Source of the DNA: Bacteroidaceae bacterium
GTDB taxonomy: Bacteria > Bacteroidota > Bacteroidia > Bacteroidales > Bacteroidaceae
Assembly: GCA_017516265.1 (NCBI GenBank)
Contig: JAFXDL010000002.1
Span: 1 to 32,789, forward strand
DNA: 32,789 nucleotides
Reading direction: 5' to 3'
In this document: one piece after another, positions 15,744 through 24,585 of the stretch
Layout: each line of letters opens with the position of its first letter
Numbering within the stretch: the first letter of the stretch is position 1
Notes under the pieces: model-generated
What the model was told of the DNA's origin: nothing
Databases searched by the model: none
What the model saw: only the letters and a program-made list of their open reading frames with translations
Translations under genes and position numbers: made by a program

Positions 15744-17399
15744 ATGAAAAAACTATTATCACTGATGACTGTCCTGATGATGAGCCTATGCTCGTGGGCC
15801 ACTACAGAAGGATTTTACAATGTGAAGGACTATGGAGCCAAAGGTGACGGCTCCCACATTGACAGTCCGGCCATCAATGCAGCCATCGAGGCTGCTTCAG
15901 AAAAAGGTGGGGGAACCATCTACTTCCCTGCCGGAGTCTATCAAAGCTACTCCATTCTCTTGAGAAGCAACATTTCCCTTTATTTGGACCATGGCTCAGT
16001 GTTGAAAGCTGCTGTGCCTACCGATTCTATGCACTATGATTTGCCCGAAGACAATCCTTCGGACGACTATCAGGATTTCGGACACAGTCATTGGAAAAAC
16101 TCCCTCATTTGGGGGATTGGTTTGCATGATGTGTCCATCGTAGGATTCGGGTTGATTGACGGAACAGAGGGGATTACCCGTGGACAGGCCAAGATGAACG
16201 GACATCCGGCAGCAAACAAAGCCATAGCCCTGAAAGAATGCCGCAATGTGACCATTCGCGACATCAGCATGCTCAAGTGCGGACACTTTGCCATGCTACT
16301 CACAAGAGTTGATAATCTGACGATTGACAATGTGCGGTGTGACACCAATCGCGATGCTTTCGATATTGACTGTTGTGCCAATGTGCGTGTCTCCAATTGC
16401 CAAGTCAATACACTCAACGATGATGCCATTGTGCTGAAATGTTCCTATGGACTTGGTTATGCCAAAGCTACGGAAAATGTGACCATCACCAATTGTCACG
16501 TATCGGGCTATGACCCCGGCACGATGCTTGACGGTACTTATCAAAAGACCATCACTGCAGCTCCCGACCGCGACGGTCCGACAGGGCGTATCAAACTGGG
16601 CACAGAGTCGAACGGAGGATTCAAGAATATCACCATCAGCAATTGCACCTTCGACCATTGCCGTGGATTGGCGTTGGAGACGGTGGACGGAGCCATCATT
16701 GAGGATGTCACTATCGACAACATTGCCATGCGCGACATTTGCAATTCGCCCATCTATGTCCGTCTGGGAAATCGGGCACGCGGGCCTAAGGAACTGCCAG
16801 TCTCTGTTATCCGACGGGTGAAGCTGAGCAATATTGTGGTGAAAGATGCTGATTGCCGCTATGCCTCCATGATTTTCGGATTGGAAGGACATATGATTGA
16901 AGACATTACCTTGAGCAATATCCATATCCAGTATCGCGGTGGTCTGACGATGGATGATGTGAAATGGCAACGCGGAGCCAACCCATTCTTTACCCGTCGG
17001 AATTCGGTTGCTAATGGTACACCGGATACCCGCCGACGGACGACCAAAGAATCTGATGATGGACAGAAAGAACGCGACCCCTACAATGTGCCTCAGATGG
17101 AACATGGGTATCCAGAGCCTTCTTCACATGGGATACTTCCCACTTATGGCCTCTTTATCAGTCATGCACGTGGGGTGAGAATTGACAATGTGACGCTGGA
17201 AACCATCAATGAGGACAAACGCCCTCCCATCGTGCTGATGGATGTGGAAGACATCAAACTGAGCAACATAAAGGTGGATAAAGCCGACGAAATACCCTAC
17301 ATCGTCATGAAAGGAGTGAAGGACGTAGAAGTGGAAAACTTCCAAGGGATGAAGGATAAAATCATGACCGAAGTAGCAGACAGAGAGATTTGCAAATAA
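15744..17399 (+). CDS. Glycoside hydrolase family 28 (polygalacturonase-like)
   Basis: 551 residues with a signal peptide (MKKLLSLMTVLMMSLCSWAT). The domain begins FYNVKDYGAKGDG, the usual pectate-lyase-superfamily/GH28 opening, and continues as a right-handed parallel beta-helix (NVTITNCHVSG and similar turns). GH28 signature positions visible: NRDAFDID at 202-209, NDDAIVLK at 225-232 and RIK at 282-284. The expected GHG motif is not obvious, so the catalytic set may be modified. The probable substrate is a galacturonan or a related pectic chain; the exact specificity cannot be read. It shares a transcript with GH26. Confidence 0.87.
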   Translation: MKKLLSLMTVLMMSLCSWATTEGFYNVKDYGAKGDGSHIDSPAINAAIEAASEKGGGTIYFPAGVYQSYSILLRSNISLYLDHGSVLKAAVPTDSMHYDLPEDNPSDDYQDFGHSHWKNSLIWGIGLHDVSIVGFGLIDGTEGITRGQAKMNGHPAANKAIALKECRNVTIRDISMLKCGHFAMLLTRVDNLTIDNVRCDTNRDAFDIDCCANVRVSNCQVNTLNDDAIVLKCSYGLGYAKATENVTITNCHVSGYDPGTMLDGTYQKTITAAPDRDGPTGRIKLGTESNGGFKNITISNCTFDHCRGLALETVDGAIIEDVTIDNIAMRDICNSPIYVRLGNRARGPKELPVSVIRRVKLSNIVVKDADCRYASMIFGLEGHMIEDITLSNIHIQYRGGLTMDDVKWQRGANPFFTRRNSVANGTPDTRRRTTKESDDGQKERDPYNVPQMEHGYPEPSSHGILPTYGLFISHARGVRIDNVTLETINEDKRPPIVLMDVEDIKLSNIKVDKADEIPYIVMKGVKDVEVENFQGMKDKIMTEVADREICK

Positions 17400-17426
17400 T
17401 ATCCACTTTCGTTTCAGAGAATGAAT

Positions 17427-17625
17427 TTAAGGTGGGTTCTATAAATTCCCACAGATTATTAACAATGGTGAGTACTTTAATCTTTTTGCCGTCAAATCGG
17501 CTTTATCCGGCTCTTTTTGCCACTCGTATCGGTCGTGTAGCCCGCTACACTTCCTCTACGACTAACAAAATATCCCAGCTAAACCTCGATTTCCCGACAA
17601 AGCGAATTTATAGAACCCACCTTAA
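17427..17625. repeat. 199-bp element with perfect 22-bp terminal inverted repeats
   Basis: The end repeats at 17427-17448 and 17604-17625 are exact reverse complements (22 of 22; core AAGGTGGGTTCTATAAATTC on the left). The 155-bp interior holds a GTGTAGC-CC-GCTACAC hairpin and no convincing gene. TTAA flanks both ends. It may be a MITE or an invertible segment; no full TAnnTTTG promoter is seen inside in either direction. The short ATAGAACCCACCTT core recurs at 6339. Confidence 0.85.
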
Positions 17626-17645
17626 CCCAATAATACTAAAAACTT

Positions 17646-19148
17646 ATGAACAAAGAATTGGAAATGTGCCCCAATAAACTGGTGGCAGCACTCGGCAAGC
17701 CGAGTAAGGAATTTACCAAAGCGGACATCATCAGCTATATCAAACAGAATGATATCCGCATGGTCAATTTTATGTATCCGGCAGGTGACGGACGACTGAA
17801 AACATTGAATTTCGTAATCAATAACGCGGCATATCTTGACGCTATCCTCACCTGTGGCGAACGAGTTGATGGCAGCAGTCTTTTCCCTTTCATCGAAGCA
17901 GGCAGTAGTGACCTCTACGTGCTTCCACGTTTCAGCACGGCATTCCTTGATCCTTTTGCTGAAATCCCTACCCTCTCGATGCTTTGCTCTTATTTCAACA
18001 AAGATGGAGAGCCATTGGAAAGTTCACCCGAGAATACCTTGCGCAAGGCTTGTCGTTCCTTCAATGAGGTGACAGGCATGGAGTTTCAGGCAATGGGCGA
18101 GTTGGAATATTACGTCATTGCTCCCGATGCAGGCATGTTTCCCGCTACAGACCAGAAGGGGTATCACGAATCGGCCCCCTATGCAAAGTTCAATGAATTC
18201 CGCACCCGTTGCATGGCTTACATTGCACAAGCGGGCGGACAAATCAAATACGGACATTCAGAAGTGGGCAACTTCACCATTGATGGAAAAATCTACGAAC
18301 AGAACGAGATTGAATTCCTTCCCGTCAATGCCGAAGATGCAGCAGACCAGTTGATGATTGCCAAGTGGATTATCCGTAATTTGGGCTATCAGATGGGCTA
18401 TGACATCACCTTTGCTCCGAAGATTACAGCAGGAAAGGCAGGCTCGGGATTGCATGTCCATATGCGTATTGTGAAGGATGGACAGAATCAGATGTTAGAC
18501 GGTGGTGTGCTTTCGGCTACAGCCCGTCGTGCCATTGCCGGCATGATGGAGTTGGCTCCTTCTATCACAGCTTTCGGCAACACCAATCCGACTTCTTACT
18601 TCCGCCTGGTTCCTCATCAGGAAGCTCCGACTAACATCTGTTGGGGAGACCGCAACCGTTCGGTACTCGTGCGTGTACCCCTCGGCTGGGCAGCCAAGAG
18701 CGATATGTGCAAGATAGCCAATCCCCTGGAAGCAGAAAGCAACTACGACACCACACAGAAGCAGACAGTGGAGATGCGTTCACCGGATGGCTCGGCAGAC
18801 ATCTATCAGCTTATTGCCGGTTTGGCTGTAGCTTGCCGATATGGTTTCGAGCTTGACAATGCTTTGGATATTGCAGAAAAGACGTATGTGAATGTGAATA
18901 TCCACCAAAAGGAGAATGCTGACAAATTGAATGCTTTGGCTTGCTTGCCTGATAGCTGCGAAGCTTCAGCCGATTGTATTGAGCGCCAGCGTGCCGCTTT
19001 CGAAAAGTACAATGTCTTCAGCCCTGCCATGATTGACGGCATCATCAAGAAGTTGCGTTCATATGGCGACCGTACACTCCGTGCAGACATCGGTACGAAT
19101 CAGGAAGAGATGCTGAAACTGGTGAACCGCTACTTCCATTGCGGATAA
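17646..19148 (+). CDS. Glutamine synthetase, class I-like
   Basis: 500 residues. Class I glutamine synthetase features: N-terminal beta-grasp region (MVNFMYPAGDGRLKTLNFVI, ERVDGSSLFPFIEAGSSDLYVLP), then MGELEYYVI, EVGNFTIDGKIYEQNEIEFLPV, the active-site KAGSGLHVHMRI, NPTSYFRLVPHQEAPTNICWGDRNRSVLVRVP and VEMRSPDGSADIYQLIAG. It makes glutamine from glutamate, ammonia and ATP in the cytosol. No adenylylation motif (NLYDLP) is seen in the expected C-terminal position. The start ATG at 17646 lies just after the right end of the 199-bp element, so that element could affect its expression. No standard promoter was found. Confidence 0.87.
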   Translation: MNKELEMCPNKLVAALGKPSKEFTKADIISYIKQNDIRMVNFMYPAGDGRLKTLNFVINNAAYLDAILTCGERVDGSSLFPFIEAGSSDLYVLPRFSTAFLDPFAEIPTLSMLCSYFNKDGEPLESSPENTLRKACRSFNEVTGMEFQAMGELEYYVIAPDAGMFPATDQKGYHESAPYAKFNEFRTRCMAYIAQAGGQIKYGHSEVGNFTIDGKIYEQNEIEFLPVNAEDAADQLMIAKWIIRNLGYQMGYDITFAPKITAGKAGSGLHVHMRIVKDGQNQMLDGGVLSATARRAIAGMMELAPSITAFGNTNPTSYFRLVPHQEAPTNICWGDRNRSVLVRVPLGWAAKSDMCKIANPLEAESNYDTTQKQTVEMRSPDGSADIYQLIAGLAVACRYGFELDNALDIAEKTYVNVNIHQKENADKLNALACLPDSCEASADCIERQRAAFEKYNVFSPAMIDGIIKKLRSYGDRTLRADIGTNQEEMLKLVNRYFHCG

Positions 19149-19178
19149 ACACCAGAAGTGTAAAAAACTGATATAAAT

Positions 19179-19252
19179 AAGGCACGGATTACACGGAGTA
19201 ACACGGTTCTTTTTTAAAGTTCTAACCGTGTAATCTGTGTAATTCGTGCCTT
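19179..19252. repeat. Palindrome between convergent glutamine synthetase and glyA
   Basis: AAGGCACGGATTACACGGAG and the following AACACGGTT face AACCGTGTAATCTGTGTAAT and TCGTGCCTT as near-perfect inverted arms of about 29 bases (19179-19208 and 19224-19252). The loop contains TTTTTT. It probably acts as a bidirectional terminator and is related to the repeat at 27965-28029. Confidence 0.8.
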
Positions 19253-19348
19253 ACATGTAACTGCTCGGAGGGTATATCAAATATACAAATGCACTCTCTT
19301 ATTGTTTTTCCAAAACGGTATTTTGACACGCCCCCTTTCTGTTCTTTC

Positions 19349-20629
19349 TCAATACGCGAAGATAGGATAGTTCTTCATCGTCTCGTTCACACGTTGGCGA
19401 ACACTTGCGATTACAGTCTCGTCTTCGGGATTGTTCAGTACAGTTTCTATCATTTCGGCAATTTCCAACATGAGATCTTCCTTGGCACCACGAGTTGTGA
19501 TGGCGGGAGTACCGAGGCGGATACCTGATGTCTGGAAAGCGCTACGAGAGTCGAAGGGTACCATGTTCTTGTTTACGGTAATATCAGCTGCTACAAGAGC
19601 CTTTTCTGCTACCTTACCTGTCAAGTCGGGATACTTCTCGCGCAAGTCAACCAACATGGAGTGATTGTCTGTGCCACCACTTACGATAGTAAATCCACGG
19701 GCGATAAGAGCCTCGGCCAACACCTTGGCATTCTTCTGTACCTGTGCCTGATATTCCTTATATTCGGGTTGCAAAGCTTCACCAAAGGCTACAGCCTTAG
19801 CTGCAATCACATGCTCCAACGGACCACCTTGTTGGCCGGGGAATACAGCGCTGTCGAGCAACTGGGACATCATCTTGATTTCGCCCTTCGGAGTAGTCTT
19901 GCCCCAAGGATTGGGAAAGTCCTTGCCCATCATGATGATACCGCCACGAGGACCGCGCAGGGTCTTGTGGGTAGTAGAGGTCACGATGTGAGCATACTTC
20001 ACAGGATTTTCCAATAAGCCGGCAGCAATCAATCCGGCCGGGTGAGCCATATCAATCATCAACAAAGCACCGACTTCGTCTGCAAGCTTACGCATACGGG
20101 CATAGTCCCACTCACGAGAATAAGCAGATCCACCACCGATGATGAGTTTCGGACGTTCGCGACGGGCAACTTCCTCCATCTACTCGTAGTCAACACGACC
20201 TGTTTCTTTATTCAGATTGTACTCACACGGAGTATAGAGGATACCACTGGTGTTCACCAATGAACCGTGGCTGAGGTGACCACCATGAGCCAAATTCAAT
20301 CCCATGAACTTGTCGCCAGGATTGAGGCAAGCCAGCAATACTGCCGCATTGGCCTGTGCTCCTGAGTGGGGCTGTACGTTAGCCCATTCGGCCCCGAAGA
20401 GTTCCTTCAGACGGTCAATAGCAATCTGCTCGCTCTGGTCAACCACTTCGCAACCACCGTAGTAACGCTTGCCAGGATAACCTTCAGCATACTTGTTGGT
20501 GAGGCAGCTACCCATAGCTTCCATTACTTGGTCGCTCACAAAGTTCTCCGAAGCAATCAGCTCGATGCCCTTCAATTGGCGCTGGTGCTCCTTCTCAATA
20601 ATGTCAAAAATCAGTTCGTCTCTTTTCAT
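19349..20629 (-). pseudogene. glyA: Serine hydroxymethyltransferase interrupted by an in-frame TAG
   Basis: SHMT converts serine and tetrahydrofolate to glycine and methylene-tetrahydrofolate with PLP. The gene reads [18 protein letters not shown] from 20629 through 149 codons to ETGRVDYE, then TAG (20180-20182), then directly ATG and [20 protein letters not shown] to FAY-TGA at 19349. Counting the stop, 426 codons match the expected full length with no frameshift. At the stop, homologues carry Gln (DYDQME), so CAG to TAG is the simplest change. The PLP lysine (STTHKTLRG, Lys222 in full numbering) lies in the second part, so the first part alone is inactive. It could be a nonsense mutation, sequencing error, read-through, or two polypeptides by re-initiation at the adjacent ATG. 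Confidence 0.92.
20180..20182 (-). other. glyA: In-frame amber codon in glyA
   Basis: On the minus strand the codons run GAC TAC GAG TAG ATG GAG GAA. TAG is at the place of a family-conserved Gln (CAG, one base different), and ATG follows with no gap. Confidence 0.95.
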
Positions 20630-20682
20630 TGTTGTGCTATTTAATTATTTCAGTTTCCTGTTTGAAGTTTTTAATGAAAGCG

Positions 20683-20690
20683 CAAAGGTA
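20683..20690 (-). promoter_or_regulatory. -7 box of glyA
   Basis: Minus-strand TACCTTTG matches TAnnTTTG, 53 bases before the glyA ATG. A clear -33 TTTG is not seen. Confidence 0.6.
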
Positions 20691-20815
20691 CAACAATTCT
20701 TTTATAAAGAGGTCAGATGTGGTGACTTTTTTTCGTTTGAACGATATACTCCTACATTCTGCTTACATTTTGTCAATCTGAAAGATGCATTACTTGAAAA
20801 AATAAACGGGTTTAT

Positions 20816-20846
20816 TTTGTTCTTCCCTCAGTTTCCATTATCTTTG
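20816..20846 (+). promoter_or_regulatory. Promoter of metA
   Basis: TTTG at 20816-20819 and TATCTTTG at 20839-20846, spacing 19. An A10 tract and AAGGAGAAAG follow, a purine-rich ribosome-binding stretch before the ATG at 20880. Confidence 0.75.
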
Positions 20847-20879
20847 CACCTCAATAAAAAAAAAAGGAGAAAGAAGAAC

Positions 20880-21797
20880 ATGCCACTGAATTTACCAGAC
20901 AAACTGCCGGCCATAGAATTGCTGAAGCAGGAAAATATCTTTGTGATTGACAACTCGCGCGCCACTCAGCAGGACATCCGTCCGTTACGCATTGTGGTGC
21001 TCAACCTGATGCCGCTGAAGATTACGACGGAGACGGATCTTATCCGTTTGCTCTCGAACACACCGCTTCAGATGGAAATATCATTCATGAAGGTGAAGAG
21101 CCACACCTCGAAGAATACACCGGTAGAGCATATGAAAGCTTTCTACCGCGACTTCGAACTGATGCGCGATGAAAAGTTCGACGGTATGATTATCACTGGC
21201 GCCCCTGTGGAGCACATGGACTTTGAAGAAGTGGCTTATTGGGATGAGATTTCTGACATTTTCAGTTGGGCACGCACGCATGTAACCTCTACCTTATATA
21301 TATGTTGGGCGGCACAAGCAGGACTTTACTATCACTATGGAGTGCCCAAGTATAAGTTGGACAAGAAAATGTTCGGCATCTTTGAACATCGGACAAACAA
21401 TCCCCTGTTGCCTATCTTCCGCGGGTTTGATGACATCTTCTATGTACCACATAGCCGACATACCGAAGTGCGTCGCGAAGACATCCTGAAGGTGAAGGAT
21501 CTGGACTTGATTTCGGAATCTGACGAATCGGGAGTATATATGGTGATGGCGCGTGGCGGAAGAGAAATCTTCGTTACCGGACATTCTGAGTATTCGCCTC
21601 TGACGCTTGATACTGAATATCGTCGTGACCTTGACAAAGGCTTACCCATTGATATGCCTGTCAACTATTATCGCGATAATGACCCCGCGAAAGGTCCTTT
21701 GGTACGTTGGCGTGCCCATGCCAACTTGTTCTTCCAAAATTGGTTGAACTACTATGTGTATCAGGAAACTCCGTTTGACATAAATGAAATCAGATAA
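20880..21797 (+). CDS. metA: Homoserine O-acyltransferase, probably acetyl-CoA type
   Basis: 305 residues from ATG at 20880 ([20 protein letters not shown]); a longer frame from 20493 overlaps the promoter and glyA. It is the MetA (class I glutaminase-like) family: catalytic Cys142 in YICWAAQAG, His235 and Glu237 in TGHSEY. Position 111 in [15 protein letters not shown] is Glu. In characterised members Glu111 goes with acetyl-CoA and Gly111 with succinyl-CoA, so O-acetylhomoserine is predicted. This is the first committed step of methionine synthesis in the cytosol. Its promoter is divergent from glyA; the U32 gene follows after 24 bases. Confidence 0.93.
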   Translation: MPLNLPDKLPAIELLKQENIFVIDNSRATQQDIRPLRIVVLNLMPLKITTETDLIRLLSNTPLQMEISFMKVKSHTSKNTPVEHMKAFYRDFELMRDEKFDGMIITGAPVEHMDFEEVAYWDEISDIFSWARTHVTSTLYICWAAQAGLYYHYGVPKYKLDKKMFGIFEHRTNNPLLPIFRGFDDIFYVPHSRHTEVRREDILKVKDLDLISESDESGVYMVMARGGREIFVTGHSEYSPLTLDTEYRRDLDKGLPIDMPVNYYRDNDPAKGPLVRWRAHANLFFQNWLNYYVYQETPFDINEIR

Positions 21798-21821
21798 ATA
21801 GGAGTCAGAGAAGAAGAGACT

Positions 21822-23651
21822 ATGTTTCAACAACGCCCCATCGAACTGCTTGCTCCTGCGAAGAATTTGGAGTGCGGCATCGCGGCTATTGACCACGGTG
21901 CCGATGCTGTGTATATAGGTGCTCCCCGTTTCGGAGCACGGGCTTCTGCAGGAAACTCGGTAGATGATATACGGACGTTAGCTGACTATGCACACCTCTT
22001 CCATGCACGCATCTATGTGACGGTGAACACCATCCTTCGCGATGATGAATTGGCCGATACGGAGCAGATGATATGGCAATTGTACGAAGCGGGAGTGGAC
22101 GCTCTCATTGTGCAGGACATGGCCATCACTCGCATGAATCTGCCTCCCATTGCCCTTCATGCCAGCACACAGATGGACAATCGCACGGTGGAGAAGGTGA
22201 GATTTTTGGCTGATGTGGGATTTACCCAAGTGGTCTTGGCGCGTGAATTGTCATTGGACGAGATTGCTGAAATCCATCATGCGGTGCCGAACACTCCGTT
22301 GGAAGTGTTTGTGCACGGTGCACTTTGCGTGAGCTATAGTGGCCAATGTTATGTGTCCGAGGCCTGCTACGGACGTAGTGCCAATCGGGGAGAGTGCGCA
22401 CAGTTCTGCCGATTGGCTTTTACGATGGAAGATGCTGAAGGCCGGGTGATTGCCCGCGACAAGCATCTGCTTTCATTGAAGGATTTGAATCAAAGTAACC
22501 GTCTGGAGCAATTGCTGGACGCAGGTGCCTCGTCATTGAAGATAGAGGGCCGACTGAAAGATGTCACGTATGTGAAAAATGTAGTAGCCTTCTATCGCCA
22601 CCAGCTCGACCAGATTATCAAACGCCGTAAGGAATATCGTCGCGCTTCGTCTGGCAGGGTCGTCACGGACTTCCAACCCCAGCTCGACAAGAGTTTCAAT
22701 CGCGGTTTCACTCATTATTTTCTTGAAGGACGTACATCGGACATCTTTTCTTTCGACACGCCCAAATCATTAGGCGAAGAGATGGGCTCTGTCAAGGAAG
22801 TGCGTGGCAACAGTTTCACAGTGGCCGGCATCAAACCGTTCAATAATGGTGACGGGCTTTGTTATATAGATAATACAGGGCGCTTGCAGGGTTTCCGTGT
22901 CAATCGGGTGGACGGCAACCGCCTTTTCCCACAAGAAATGCCACCACGTCTTGCACCTCGTACAAAGATTTATAGGAATTTTGATCTGAAGTTTGAGCAA
23001 CAACTCTCACGAAAATCGGCTGAACGACGCATACAGGTGGAAGCTCTGCTGGGAGAGACTCCCTTCGGATTCTCGCTGACCCTGACTGATGAGGATGACA
23101 TCAGCGTAAGCATTGCCGTAGAGTATCAGAAAGAACAGGCACGCACGCCTCAGACAGAAAACTTGCGCACCCAACTGGGAAAACTGGGGAATACCCCTTT
23201 TGAACTAACCGATATGCAAGTTGAATGGGTACAAAATTGGTTTCTACCCTCGTCTGTAATAGCCGAGTGGCGTCGCCAGGTTGTGGATTTGCTTCTGCGT
23301 GCCCGCCGTATCAACCATCGTCGTCCACCTGTAGGAATCAAGAAGGGACGACCAACTTTCCCTATCAAGAAGCTGACCTATACGGGCAATGTGATGAACG
23401 CTGAAGCCAAGGCTTTTTATCACGCTCACGGAGTGTCCGATATCCAACCAGCCTTTGAGGCCATAAAACCAGAAGGTGAACAAGTGGTGATGACCTGCCG
23501 ACATTGCTTGCGTTACAGCATGGGATGGTGCCCGGTGCACCATCGGAAGAGTTCTCCTTTCCGCGAACCTTATTATATTATATCATCCGACGGACGCCGA
23601 TTCCGTTTGGAGTTTGATTGTCGGAATTGCCAAATGAAGGTATGGAAATAA
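21822..23651 (+). CDS. Peptidase U32 family protein
   Basis: 609 residues. The N-terminal U32 domain is clear: RPIELLAPAKNLECGIAAIDHGADAVYIGAPRFGARA, IYVTVNTILRDDEL, LVARELS-like VVLARELSLDEI, and the signature EVFVHGALCVSYSGQCYVSEACYGRSANRGECAQFCR with its four Cys. The extended C-terminal part (GSVKEVRGNSFTV, DGLCYIDNTGRL) is like RlhA/YegQ-type accessory barrels, and the end has another Cys cluster (MTCRHCLRYSMGWCPVH, DCRNCQMKVWK). U32 proteins include RlhA, which hydroxylates 23S rRNA, so an RNA-modifying role is as likely as proteolysis. It lies 24 bases behind metA. Confidence 0.9.
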   Translation: MFQQRPIELLAPAKNLECGIAAIDHGADAVYIGAPRFGARASAGNSVDDIRTLADYAHLFHARIYVTVNTILRDDELADTEQMIWQLYEAGVDALIVQDMAITRMNLPPIALHASTQMDNRTVEKVRFLADVGFTQVVLARELSLDEIAEIHHAVPNTPLEVFVHGALCVSYSGQCYVSEACYGRSANRGECAQFCRLAFTMEDAEGRVIARDKHLLSLKDLNQSNRLEQLLDAGASSLKIEGRLKDVTYVKNVVAFYRHQLDQIIKRRKEYRRASSGRVVTDFQPQLDKSFNRGFTHYFLEGRTSDIFSFDTPKSLGEEMGSVKEVRGNSFTVAGIKPFNNGDGLCYIDNTGRLQGFRVNRVDGNRLFPQEMPPRLAPRTKIYRNFDLKFEQQLSRKSAERRIQVEALLGETPFGFSLTLTDEDDISVSIAVEYQKEQARTPQTENLRTQLGKLGNTPFELTDMQVEWVQNWFLPSSVIAEWRRQVVDLLLRARRINHRRPPVGIKKGRPTFPIKKLTYTGNVMNAEAKAFYHAHGVSDIQPAFEAIKPEGEQVVMTCRHCLRYSMGWCPVHHRKSSPFREPYYIISSDGRRFRLEFDCRNCQMKVWK

Positions 23652-23692
23652 TGGAAGGATGTCTTTTTCCTTTCATTATTTGTATATTTGAC

Positions 23693-23700
23693 AGACAAAG
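23693..23700 (+). promoter_or_regulatory. Candidate -7 box of the VTC/DUF4956 operon
   Basis: TATATTTG matches TAnnTTTG, 80 bases before the ATG at 23781. The -33 box is weak. The leader is T-rich. Confidence 0.5.
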
Positions 23701-23780
23701 TTGAATAATTTGTCGAATAAATTTCTTTATTTCACCTTTTTTCTTTTTCTTTGTAACCTGAAAAAACTTTTTTGCCTACC

Positions 23781-24548
23781 ATGGAGAAAATTTTGCAATC
23801 TTATACACCCGTATCATTGGAGCAGATGAAAGCCGTACGTCTGATGAACCGCATCGACACGAAGTACGTGACAACACTGCCCAAACTTGTCCGTTTGCTG
23901 GAGATGGCACGCGACCAATATTGGGTACAGGAGATTGATGGCCGTCGCAACATGCCTTACTACACATTGTATTACGATACCGAACGGTATGACATGTATC
24001 TGGAGCATCTGCGCGGACGGAAGACCCGACAAAAAATACGCATCCGTGCTTACGAACATTCGGGAGTGTCCTTCTTGGAGGTGAAGAACAAAAACAATAA
24101 AGGGCGCACCGCCAAGAAACGGGTGGAATGTGCCGTGGGCGAGAAGGATGGACATACGGACTTCATTGCATCACATTTGCACTATGCACCCGACAGATTG
24201 ATGAATCGGATTGAAAACCGCTTCACACGCATCACTTTGGTCAACCGCAACATGACCGAACGTCTGACCATCGACACCAATCTGCGTTTCCACAATTTCA
24301 CCACAGACACGGTATGTGCTCTCGATGGATTAGTCATCATTGAACTGAAGCGCGACGGACAAACCTTCTCCCCTATCTTGGAGTTGCTTCGCCAATTGCG
24401 CATCCAACCTGCAGGATTCAGCAAGTACTGCATGGGTATGGCTTTGACAGACGGAGAACTGAAGAAAAACCGTTTCAAACCCCGCCTGCGAATGATAAAC
24501 AAAATGTGCCGGGTGGATTATGACTCACAATTCACAACAGAGAAATAA
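23781..24548 (+). CDS. Polyphosphate polymerase domain (VTC) protein
   Basis: 255 residues from ATG at 23781 (MEKILQSYTP); a TTG three codons upstream is less likely. It shows the basic tunnel residues of VTC/CYTH-like polymerases: NRIDTKYV at 23-30, TLYYDTERYDMY, KIRIRAYEHSGVSFLEVKNKNNKGRTAKKR, and the late acidic-basic strand GLVIIELKRDG. No signal peptide or membrane helix is seen. VTC-domain enzymes make polyphosphate from ATP, but bacterial members beside DUF4956 are poorly known. It heads a five-gene operon with a membrane DUF4956 gene next. Confidence 0.87.
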   Translation: MEKILQSYTPVSLEQMKAVRLMNRIDTKYVTTLPKLVRLLEMARDQYWVQEIDGRRNMPYYTLYYDTERYDMYLEHLRGRKTRQKIRIRAYEHSGVSFLEVKNKNNKGRTAKKRVECAVGEKDGHTDFIASHLHYAPDRLMNRIENRFTRITLVNRNMTERLTIDTNLRFHNFTTDTVCALDGLVIIELKRDGQTFSPILELLRQLRIQPAGFSKYCMGMALTDGELKKNRFKPRLRMINKMCRVDYDSQFTTEK

Positions 24549-24585
24549 TAACTTAGTAAATAACAAATCAAAAATCTAAATCATA

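Noticed and set aside
17427..17625. Insertion sequence with transposase
   Set aside because: The interior is only 155 bp and has no open frame of useful length; a MITE-like or invertible element is the most that can be said.
19349..20629. General TAG-to-Gln recoding as in some gut phages
   Set aside because: Other genes in the window end properly at TAG (10687-10689 and 32698-32700) and there are no phage genes; only glyA carries an internal TAG.
20493..20879. N-terminal extension of MetA by 129 residues
   Set aside because: It overlaps glyA and the metA promoter, and the normal MetA start [10 protein letters not shown] is at 20880.
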